From Clostridiales bacterium (GTDB taxonomy: Bacteria > Bacillota > Clostridia > Oscillospirales > Oscillospiraceae): a DNA stretch of 6,855 nucleotides. Below, one piece after another: positions 1 through 4,576 of this stretch; positions within the stretch are counted from its first letter, which is position 1, and every line of letters begins with the position of its first letter. The position numbers were made by a program, and so were the translations under genes. The stretch is from assembly GCA_021201515.1 (NCBI GenBank), contig JAJQET010000200.1:1-6855 (forward strand), read 5' to 3'. The notes beneath the pieces are model-generated. The model had not been told where the DNA came from. It saw nothing but the letters and a program-made list of their open reading frames with translations, and made no database searches.

Positions 1-20
1 TCTTAAGTCGTCCTCTTTTG

Positions 21-50
21 CTACTTTTCTCGACGAATCGAGAAAAGTAG
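21..50. repeat. Perfect inverted repeat (13-bp stem, CGAA loop)
   Basis: Positions 21-33 and 38-50 are perfect reverse complements around a 4-nt loop (34-37). Neither strand has a U-run after the stem, so it does not look like a standard intrinsic terminator. The following stretch (about 51-128) is rich in short GC palindromes, for example a CGCTTCCC/GGGAGCG pairing with one bulge. Together they resemble the dispersed intergenic repeats seen in many GC-rich genomes, but one copy cannot prove that. No gene is visible in 1-180. Confidence 0.6.
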
Positions 51-129
51 GCCCCCGCTTCCCTGGCAAGGGTAGGGAGCGCAGCGGAAATGCCACTTGA
101 CGGCGAAGGCCGGGCAAAGCCTCGATAGC

Positions 130-173
130 CAACGTTATCTAAGAAAATCAACCCTCTCAAGTTGATGACGTTG
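130..173. other. Nested stem-loop upstream of the GTPase promoter
   Basis: An outer 6-bp stem (130-135 with 168-173) encloses an inner 6-bp stem (147-152 with 161-166) with an 8-nt loop. It lies upstream of the predicted promoter at 191-219, so it should not be part of that mRNA leader. It could be the end of a transcript entering from the left, a protein-binding palindrome, or part of the same intergenic repeat as the hairpin at 21-50. No U-tract follows on either strand. Confidence 0.4.
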
Positions 174-190
174 CCCCCAAAAATCTCTCC

Positions 191-219
191 TCGACTATTC
201 CCGCCCGCTGTGGTAAAAT
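191..219 (+). promoter_or_regulatory. Sigma-A-type promoter of the GTPase-Nudix operon
   Basis: The -35 candidate TCGACT (191-196) and the -10 TAAAAT (214-219) are separated by exactly 17 nt, and TG at 211-212 makes an extended -10. Transcription would start near 226. That leaves a leader of about 25 nt carrying the ribosome binding site AGGGAGG (238-244), 7 nt before the ATG at 252. The -35 matches consensus at only four of six positions; the extended -10 may compensate. No operator is obvious. Confidence 0.65.
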
Positions 220-251
220 GAACCCAATATGAGTGTCAGGGAGGCCATTCC

Positions 252-2876
252 ATGGGCGGGCAGACAACAGAAAACAGAACAACTCCCCTGTGCGTCGGCC
301 TGCTGGCCCATGTGGACGCAGGCAAGACCACCCTGACCGAGGCCATGCTGTACGTTGGCGGCGCCCTGAAAAGGCTGGGCCGGGTGGACCACGGCGACGC
401 CTTTCTGGACACCGACGCACAGGAGCGGGAGCGGGGCATCACCATCTTCTCCAAGCAGGCGCTTTTGCCCCTGGAGGGGCTGGAGGTGACGCTGCTGGAC
501 ACGCCGGGCCATGTGGACTTCTCCGCCGAGATGGAGCGCACCCTCCAGGTGCTGGACTACGCCATCCTGGTCATCAGCGGCACCGACGGGGTGCAGAGCC
601 ATACGGAGACCCTGTGGCGGCTGCTGAAACAGCGGGGCATCCCCACCTTTCTCTTTGTCAACAAGATGGACCTGCCGGGCAGCGACTGGCAGGCGCTGCT
701 GTCTGAGCTGAAACGACGGCTGGACGACGGCTGCTATGACTGTTCCGCCCCTGCCCCGGAGCGGGAGGAGGACATCGCCACGGCGGACGAGGCCCTTTTG
801 GAGCAGTATCTGGAGACGGGGGGCCTGACGGATGAGGCCATCGCCCAGGCTGTGGCCCGGCGGAAGGTGTTCCCCTGCTACTTCGGCGCGGCGCTGCGGC
901 TGGACGGCGTGGCGGAGCTGCTGGAGGGGCTGACCCGGTACACCCGGCCAGCCGCCTGGCCCCCGGAATTTGGGGCGGAGGTTTACAAAATCTCCCGGGA
1001 CGGCCGGGGGAACCGGCTGACCTGGCTGAAAGTCACCGGCGGGTGCCTGCGGCCCAAACAGCTCCTGACCAACCGGGGCGCCCTGGGCCGGAACGGCCGC
1101 CCGGTGCCGGAGGAGGAGGTCTGGACGGAGAAAGTTGACCAGATTCGCCGCTACTCCGGCCAGAAGTTCCGGCAGGCGGAGGCCGCCCCGGCGGGGACGG
1201 TCTGCGCCGTCACCGGCCTGACCCACACCTTCATCGGTCAGGGGCTGGGCAGCGGGGCCCACAGCCTGCCCCCCGCCCTGACCCCGGTGCTGACCTACCG
1301 GGTGGAGCTGCCCCAGGGCTGCAACGTCCCGGAGGCCCTCCAAAAGCTGCGGGAGCTGGAGGAGGAGGACCCACAGCTCCACATCGTCTGGAAGGAACAG
1401 CTTCAGGAGATTCATATGCAGCTTATGGGCGAGGTGCAGCTGGAGGTGTTGCAGCGGCTGATCGCCGACCGGTTTGGGCTGGCGGTGCAGTTCCGCGAAG
1501 GGAGCATCCTCTACCGGGAGACCATCACCGCCCCGGTGGAAGGGGTGGGCCACTTTGAGCCTCTGCGGCACTATGCGGAGGTGCATCTCTTGCTGGAGCC
1601 GGGGGCGCGGGGCAGCGGGCTGGTGTTCGACACCGCCTGTAGCGGCGACGTGCTGGACCGGAACTGGCAACGGCTGATTTTGACCCACCTGGAGGAGAAG
1701 GAGCACCTGGGGGTGCTGACCGGCTCCCCCATCACAGACATGAAACTCACCCTGCTCACCGGCCGGGCCCACGAGAAGCACACCGAGGGCGGGGACTTCC
1801 GCCAGGCCACCTATCGGGCCGTCCGACAGGGGTTGATGCAGGCGGAGAGCCTGCTGCTGGAGCCCTGGTATGACCTCCGGCTGGAGCTGCCGCTGGAGCA
1901 GGTGGGCCGGGCCATGACCGACCTGGAGCAGCGCTTCGGTTCCTGCCAGATTCAGGAGACGGGGCAGGAAACGGCGGTGCTCACCGGCAGCGGGCCGGTG
2001 TCCACCCTGCGGGGATACCAGACGGAGCTGGCCGCCTACACCGGAGGCCGGGGACGGCTGAGCGCCACCGTGTCGGGGTATCAGCCCTGCCACAACCCGG
2101 AAGAGGTCATCGCGGGGCTGGGGTACCAGCCGGAGGCCGACCTTGCCAGCACGCCGGACTCCGTGTTCTGCGCCCACGGCGCGGGCTTCACAGTGAACTG
2201 GCGGCAGGTGCCGGCGTATATGCACCTGCCCCCCTGGCAGCCTGAGCAGCCGGAGCCGGAGGAGGCCGCCCCCATGGAGGAGCGGGCCAGGCGGTTCCGG
2301 GCCGCTCAGGTGATGGACAGGGAGCTGGAGGCCATCTTTGAAAAGACCTACGGCCCGGTGAAGCGGCGGCGGGCCTTCGAGTCCCAGTCCCGCATCCGCA
2401 CGGAGGAGGGCCGAAACAGGCCGGTGAAGCTGAAGGAGCAGCCCCTTCAAACGGAATATCTGCTGGTGGACGGCTACAACATCATCTTCGCCTGGGACGA
2501 GCTGAAGGCCCTGGCGCGGGAGGATTTGTCCGCCGCCAGGGATCGGCTGCTGGACATCCTGTGCAACTACCGGGGAATGCGCCGGTGCGAGGTCATCGTG
2601 GTCTTTGACGCCTACAAGGTGAAGGGGGGCGTCGGCTCGGTGGAGCGGTACCGGAATATCCATGTGGTCTACACGAAGGAGGCGGAGACGGCGGATATGT
2701 ATATCGAAAAGGCCACCTTAGACCTGAGTAAACACCATCGGGTGCGGGTGGCCACGTCGGACGGGCTGGAACAGGTCATTATTCTGGGCCACGGCTCCCT
2801 GCGCATCTCCGCCCGAACCCTGTGGGACGAGGTGCAGGAGGTGGAGCGGGAGATTGCCCAGGCGCTGGGAGGCTGA
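252..2876 (+). CDS. EF-G/TetM-like ribosomal GTPase fused to a Rae1/YacP-type NYN ribonuclease
   Basis: The protein has 874 residues. Residues 1 to about 650 match the full domain order of the TetM/TetO/EF-G family, whose members usually stop near 640. The G1 loop (GLLAHVDAGKTT, 16-27), RGITI (61-65), DTPGH (83-87) and NKMD (137-140) are all intact, so GTP binding and hydrolysis are expected. Residues about 660-733 form a charged linker with a basic KRRR patch (704-707). Residues about 735-865 resemble B. subtilis YacP/Rae1, a ribosome-associated mRNA endonuclease: LLVDGYNIIFAW (737-748), VVFDAYKVKGG (783-793), YTKEAETAD (807-815) and VATSD (833-837). The candidate metal-binding acids D740, D786, D815 and D837 are present. 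Inference: a GTPase that places a nuclease at the ribosomal A site. The domain IV segment aligned with TetM's YSPVS tip reads AHEKHT, so a tetracycline-resistance label is doubtful. The start is set by AGGGAGG at 238-244. It is the first gene of an operon with the Nudix gene. Confidence 0.9.
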   Translation: MGGQTTENRTTPLCVGLLAHVDAGKTTLTEAMLYVGGALKRLGRVDHGDAFLDTDAQERERGITIFSKQALLPLEGLEVTLLDTPGHVDFSAEMERTLQVLDYAILVISGTDGVQSHTETLWRLLKQRGIPTFLFVNKMDLPGSDWQALLSELKRRLDDGCYDCSAPAPEREEDIATADEALLEQYLETGGLTDEAIAQAVARRKVFPCYFGAALRLDGVAELLEGLTRYTRPAAWPPEFGAEVYKISRDGRGNRLTWLKVTGGCLRPKQLLTNRGALGRNGRPVPEEEVWTEKVDQIRRYSGQKFRQAEAAPAGTVCAVTGLTHTFIGQGLGSGAHSLPPALTPVLTYRVELPQGCNVPEALQKLRELEEEDPQLHIVWKEQLQEIHMQLMGEVQLEVLQRLIADRFGLAVQFREGSILYRETITAPVEGVGHFEPLRHYAEVHLLLEPGARGSGLVFDTACSGDVLDRNWQRLILTHLEEKEHLGVLTGSPITDMKLTLLTGRAHEKHTEGGDFRQATYRAVRQGLMQAESLLLEPWYDLRLELPLEQVGRAMTDLEQRFGSCQIQETGQETAVLTGSGPVSTLRGYQTELAAYTGGRGRLSATVSGYQPCHNPEEVIAGLGYQPEADLASTPDSVFCAHGAGFTVNWRQVPAYMHLPPWQPEQPEPEEAAPMEERARRFRAAQVMDRELEAIFEKTYGPVKRRRAFESQSRIRTEEGRNRPVKLKEQPLQTEYLLVDGYNIIFAWDELKALAREDLSAARDRLLDILCNYRGMRRCEVIVVFDAYKVKGGVGSVERYRNIHVVYTKEAETADMYIEKATLDLSKHHRVRVATSDGLEQVIILGHGSLRISARTLWDEVQEVEREIAQALGG

Positions 2877-2882
2877 CGGAAG

Positions 2883-3446
2883 ATGGAGCTTTTGGAACTG
2901 ATAGAAGGGTATCGCCCCTGGAATGAGCAGGAGGAACGGGACAGGGCCTCCATGCTGGCCTTCGCTGCCCGGAACCCGGACTGCCTGCTGCGGGAGAATC
3001 TGGCGGGCCACTTCACCGCCTCGGTGTGGGTGGTAAACCCCCGGCGGACGAAAACCCTGATGGTCTACCACAGCCTGTATCAGTCCTGGTCCTGGATCGG
3101 CGGCCACGCCGACGGGGAGGCGGATTTGACCGCCGTGGCCCTGCGGGAGCTGGGGGAGGAGACCGGCGTCACCGGCGGACGGCTGGTGTCCCCCCAGCCC
3201 TGCTCGCTGGAGCAGCTCTTTGTGGCGGGCCACGAGAAGCGGGGGCAGTACGTTCCCTGTCACCTGCACCTGAATCTCACCTGGCTGGTGGAGGTGGCGG
3301 AGGGGACGCCCCTCCGCCCCTGCCCTGGGGAGAACACCGGCGTCCGCTGGCTGACCCCGGCCCAGGTGCGGGAACAGGTCCACGAGCCGTGGATGCTGGC
3401 GCGGGTCTATGAGAAGCTGATGGGGCGGTACTTCACCGGGAATTGA
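2883..3446 (+). CDS. Nudix hydrolase
   Basis: The 187-residue protein contains a Nudix box at 74-96: G74, then R88-E89-L90-G91-E92-E93-x-G95-V96. The first glutamate of the GX5EX7REUXEEXGU pattern is alanine (A80), with an acidic residue (E79) next to it, a variant I associate with GGHxDGE-type Nudix proteins. The REUXEE metal-binding core is intact, so hydrolysis of a nucleoside diphosphate linked to another group (X) is expected; the substrate cannot be read from sequence. The start lies 6 nt after the GTPase stop codon. The ribosome binding site GGGAGG (2868-2873) falls inside the last codons of that gene, so the two are probably co-transcribed and translationally linked. Whether the Nudix enzyme acts with the fused nuclease, for example on mRNA 5' ends or nucleotide alarmones, is speculation. 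No signal peptide or membrane segment is visible. Confidence 0.9.
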   Translation: MELLELIEGYRPWNEQEERDRASMLAFAARNPDCLLRENLAGHFTASVWVVNPRRTKTLMVYHSLYQSWSWIGGHADGEADLTAVALRELGEETGVTGGRLVSPQPCSLEQLFVAGHEKRGQYVPCHLHLNLTWLVEVAEGTPLRPCPGENTGVRWLTPAQVREQVHEPWMLARVYEKLMGRYFTGN

Positions 3447-3459
3447 AATAAAACAGAAA

Positions 3460-3487
3460 GGCGCACAGGCCGGTTGGCCTGTGCGCC
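3460..3487 (-). terminator. Intrinsic terminator, leftward; possibly the original tRNA-Ser terminator
   Basis: A perfect 12-bp GC-rich stem (3460-3471 with 3476-3487) has a 4-nt loop. Read leftward, it is followed by a T-rich tract (complement of 3446-3459). Read rightward, it is followed by GCGTGATTT, a poor U-tract, so it fits - strand transcription best but may also hinder readthrough from the Nudix gene. It lies 8 nt beyond the CCA copy at 3496-3510, which suggests it once terminated the tRNA-Ser transcript and now ends the toxin transcript. Confidence 0.8.
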
Positions 3488-3495
3488 GCGTGATT

Positions 3496-3510
3496 TGGCG
3501 GAGACGGTGG
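3496..3510 (-). repeat. Distal attachment-site copy: 15-nt duplicate of the tRNA-Ser 3' end
   Basis: TGGCGGAGACGGTGG is identical to 4374-4388, which encodes the 3' end of tRNA-Ser: CCA, discriminator G, the whole 3' acceptor strand and the first T-stem bases. Identity stops at once on both sides. Nothing tRNA-like continues from this copy, so it is an isolated fragment, as expected for the far attachment site of an element that integrated in the tRNA 3' end. Confidence 0.75.
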
Positions 3511-3533
3511 CAGTTGAATTAGCCCTCTGGCTG

Positions 3534-4007
3534 CTAAACGCTCGCCGCATTTCTCTCGAGAAGTTCCTGTTCAATTTGCAAGATGTCAACAACCGGCGTT
3601 AATTTTCCTGTTCGCACCAATGCCAGATACCGGCGCACTTTGGAGATGATTTGCCTGGTATCGGCCTGGTTTTTTACGATGTAGGGATGGGCGTTTACGG
3701 TGAAAGGGCGTATAATGTACTCTTCCGTCACCGGAATGACATTGCCAGTCAGGAAGGCTTTTTCTTCGCCTTTTACCTTTGCAATGTGGCTATAAACGCT
3801 TTTCTGGTGCTTTTGCATTTTCTTGCGATACTTTTCTACCTGTGAGCTGAGGGGGACAAGCCAATAGATGCCATTAGTCCCCTTCACTGCGAAAAAATAC
3901 GGACGCCGTTCCTGTTTATTCCACATATGGCGGTCGCTGGGAAAATCCAGAAAATACTGGTCGCTGAGAATGTACAGCCCACATTCTCGAATACTCGTTT
4001 CTTCCAT
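3534..4007 (-). CDS. cptN: Type III toxin-antitoxin endoribonuclease toxin, CptN/ToxN-like
   Basis: The 157-residue protein resembles CptIN-family toxins, relatives of ToxN and AbiQ. Recognisable segments are LSDQYFLDFP (14-23), the RPYFFAVK strand (35-42), IYWLVPLSSQVEKYRK (47-62), where ToxN-type proteins have their Ser/Lys active-site region, IPVTEEYI (91-98), and a helical C-terminus with DILQIEQELL (141-150). Family members cut cellular RNA and are held inactive by a repeated pseudoknot RNA encoded just upstream, as seen here. The reading frame extends to an ATG at 4034, but 4007 is preferred because AGAAGGG (4015-4021) lies 7 nt before it; the upstream ATG has only a G-run locked in a hairpin. 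Codon usage is AT-richer than in neighbouring genes, consistent with horizontal transfer. No dedicated terminator follows the stop; transcription probably runs to the hairpin at 3460-3487. The family assignment comes from memory of the motifs, supported independently by the RNA repeats. Confidence 0.8.
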   Translation of the reverse strand: MEETSIRECGLYILSDQYFLDFPSDRHMWNKQERRPYFFAVKGTNGIYWLVPLSSQVEKYRKKMQKHQKSVYSHIAKVKGEEKAFLTGNVIPVTEEYIIRPFTVNAHPYIVKNQADTRQIISKVRRYLALVRTGKLTPVVDILQIEQELLERNAASV

Positions 4008-4040
4008 GGTGGAACCCTTCTGTCTGTGTATCATAAGGGC

Positions 4041-4066
4041 AATCCCCCTGCCGAAGCAGAGGGACT
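4041..4066 (-). other. cUUCGg stem-loop between antitoxin repeats and toxin gene
   Basis: In the - strand transcript an 8-bp core stem (4063-4056 with 4051-4044, one G-U pair) is capped by the very stable C(UUCG)G tetraloop. It can extend by three weaker pairs to 4066/4041. Type III loci often have a terminator here that makes antitoxin RNA exceed toxin mRNA. No U-tract follows (GCCCTTATG), so strong intrinsic termination is doubtful. It may pause or attenuate transcription, or mark a processing boundary, and it starts at the end of the second repeat. Confidence 0.6.
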
Positions 4067-4219
4067 TGCAAGCCGCCTATTTCTAAGTCCCCGAACGGCA
4101 GGGGGCAGTCACAAGCAGGCTTTCGCATTTATAGGTCGCCCGAAAGCAGGCGGCATAAACGGGGGGGCGATACAGAGCTACACAACGGTAGTTTATATCC
4201 TGTGCGGACTTCTCCGCAC
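4044..4219 (-). ncRNA. cptI: Type III antitoxin RNA (CptI-like) with two tandem pseudoknot units
   Basis: The - strand region between the promoter (4224-4252) and the toxin gene has no supported ORF. It begins with a perfect 7-bp hairpin at the predicted 5' end (4219-4213 with 4208-4202) and a structured leader (4196-4191 can pair with 4160-4155). Two 48-nt repeats follow (4155-4108 and 4107-4060), then the UUCG hairpin. Each repeat can form an H-type pseudoknot, the fold known for ToxI, AntiQ and CptI antitoxins. The toxin is expected to cut the precursor into units that bind and inhibit it; the exact cut sites cannot be read from sequence. About two repeats of this length agree with what I remember of CptIN loci. 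No similarity search was possible, so the RNA call rests on repeats, structure and position. Confidence 0.75.
4060..4155 (-). repeat. Two tandem 48-nt antitoxin repeats with conserved pseudoknot pairing
   Basis: Unit A is 4155-4108 and unit B is 4107-4060. The first 32 nt match at 22 positions. Stem 1 is CGCC/GGCG in A (4152-4149 with 4140-4137) and CCCC/GGGG in B (4104-4101 with 4092-4089); the difference is a compensatory G-C to C-G swap. Stem 2 pairs the loop with downstream sequence: GCTTTCG with CGAAAGC in A (4147-4141 with 4125-4119, 7 bp) and GCCGTT with GGCGGC in B (4099-4094 with 4077-4072, four Watson-Crick and two G-U pairs). The linker keeps an AAAT. A third, partial loop-like segment merges into the UUCG hairpin. 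Confidence 0.75.
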
Positions 4220-4223
4220 TTCT

Positions 4224-4252
4224 ATTATAACAGCTTTGCGGGCCGTTGTAAA
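4224..4252 (-). promoter_or_regulatory. Strong promoter of the toxin-antitoxin transcript
   Basis: Leftward -35 TTTACA (4252-4247) and a perfect -10 TATAAT (4229-4224) are spaced by exactly 17 nt. The start is expected near 4217-4219, at the foot of the 7-bp hairpin 4202-4219, so the RNA would begin with a protective stem-loop. High expression fits a type III system in which antitoxin RNA must be abundant. Confidence 0.85.
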
Positions 4253-4333
4253 CACTGTCGGGAGAAAAATCTATTTCTTTGGTAAAGCGAATTTTCTTCC
4301 GGCATTGCAACGGTGGGGAGATACAATAACGGT

Positions 4334-4369
4334 AAAAACGGGTTCCGGCGGAATGGCCGGAACCCCGTT
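4334..4369 (-). terminator. Intrinsic terminator directly downstream of tRNA-Ser
   Basis: In the - strand transcript the arms 4368-4356 and 4349-4338 form a GC-rich stem of 12 pairs with one bulged G and a 6-nt loop, followed by TTTTT (complement of 4334-4338). It starts about 5 nt after the encoded CCA and should end the tRNA transcript. It lies inside the inserted block, so the element supplied a replacement terminator. The stretch between here and the toxin-antitoxin promoter (4253-4333) shows no gene. Confidence 0.85.
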
Positions 4370-4373
4370 GTGA

Positions 4374-4388
4374 TGGCGGAGACGGTGG
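4374..4388 (-). repeat. Proximal attachment-site copy inside tRNA-Ser
   Basis: This is the second copy of the 15-nt direct repeat at 3496-3510. It forms the 3' end of the intact tRNA-Ser gene, so insertion left the tRNA functional in sequence, as is typical for integration in a tRNA 3' end. Confidence 0.75.
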
Positions 4389-4462
4389 GATTCGAACCCA
4401 CGTACCCTTACGGGTAACCTGATTTCGAGTCAGGCTCGTTATGACCACTTCGATACATCTCC
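4374..4462 (-). tRNA. tRNA-Ser, anticodon CGA
   Basis: The 89-nt gene folds as a class II tRNA. The acceptor stem is GGAGATG with CGTCTCC (one G-U pair). The D arm has a TCG/CGA stem, the anticodon stem is CCTGA/TCAGG with loop CTCGAAA, and the anticodon CGA (4427-4425) reads UCG. The long variable arm has stem TACCC/GGGTA and the T arm is GTGGG-TTCGAAT-CCCAC. Discriminator G and an encoded CCA (4376-4374) complete it. The long variable arm and G73 are serine identity features. It has its own promoter (4480-4508) and a terminator (4334-4369) and is the integration site of the neighbouring cassette. Confidence 0.97.
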
Positions 4463-4479
4463 ACGCTCGTTGCCCTCCT

Positions 4480-4508
4480 ATTATGCCACAATTCCGGGCG
4501 GTTGGCAA
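4480..4508 (-). promoter_or_regulatory. Promoter of tRNA-Ser
   Basis: Leftward -35 TTGCCA (4508-4503) and -10 CATAAT (4485-4480) are separated by exactly 17 nt, and the tRNA 5' end follows 17 nt after the -10. The downstream GGAGGG resembles a ribosome binding site, but no supported ORF uses it. Confidence 0.75.
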
Positions 4509-4516
4509 GCATTTTC

Positions 4517-4545
4517 TTGCAAGAACCCGGAATCTGTGCTATCAT
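4517..4545 (+). promoter_or_regulatory. Promoter of the Smr-domain gene
   Basis: -35 TTGCAA (4517-4522) and -10 TATCAT (4540-4545) have 17-nt spacing and an extended -10 TG at 4537-4538. The start is expected near 4552. This rules out the upstream TTG (4502) and ATG (4544) as starts of the downstream ORF, because they would lie in the promoter. It diverges from the tRNA promoter with only 8 nt between the two -35 boxes. Confidence 0.75.
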
Positions 4546-4576
4546 GGTACAAAAAACGAGAAAGAAGGGATGCCCT

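Larger units (their letters stand above)
3496..4388. mobile_element. Small tRNA-Ser-integrated cassette carrying a type III toxin-antitoxin module
   Basis: The block is bounded by two exact 15-nt direct repeats derived from the 3' end of tRNA-Ser. Its interior is visibly more AT-rich (one sampled 60-nt line is about 48% GC) than the flanking genes, which look to be in the high 60s. It contains a self-contained type III toxin-antitoxin locus and a terminator next to the tRNA, but no integrase, excisionase or other gene. It may be the remnant of a larger island reduced to its cargo, or a unit mobilised in trans by an integrase elsewhere. Coordinates include both repeat copies; one repeat plus interior spans 878 bp. 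Confidence 0.65.

Noticed and set aside
1..180. Possible riboswitch or leader regulating the GTPase gene
   Set aside because: The predicted promoter (191-219) lies downstream of these structures, so they should not be in the mRNA; I see no known riboswitch pattern.
195..2663. 822-codon open frame on the - strand opposite the GTPase gene
   Set aside because: It is an antisense shadow of a GC-rich coding region: low-complexity Leu/Gly/Pro/His/Gln composition, no domain, and the opposite strand has unmistakable GTPase motifs, promoter and ribosome binding site.
4008..4034. Nine-codon upstream extension of the toxin from ATG 4034
   Set aside because: The only purine-rich stretch upstream is buried in the UUCG hairpin, whereas ATG 4007 has AGAAGGG at ideal spacing.
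4060..4155. CRISPR array
   Set aside because: There are only two contiguous, diverged 48-nt repeats without spacers and no cas genes; pseudoknot pairing and the neighbouring toxin gene explain them.
3927..4373. 148-codon + strand frame crossing the toxin start and the antitoxin RNA
   Set aside because: No ribosome binding site or domain; it runs antisense through the toxin 5' end, the RNA repeats and a terminator, which explain the sequence better.
4083..4508. 141-codon - strand frame spanning tRNA-Ser and the antitoxin region
   Set aside because: It reads through the tRNA gene, a terminator and the structured antitoxin RNA. The tRNA evidence is decisive.
4502..4576. N-terminal extension of the Smr gene from TTG 4502 or ATG 4544
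   Set aside because: Both lie in or before the predicted promoter (4517-4545), and the well-placed ribosome binding site at 4565-4569 points to GTG 4577.
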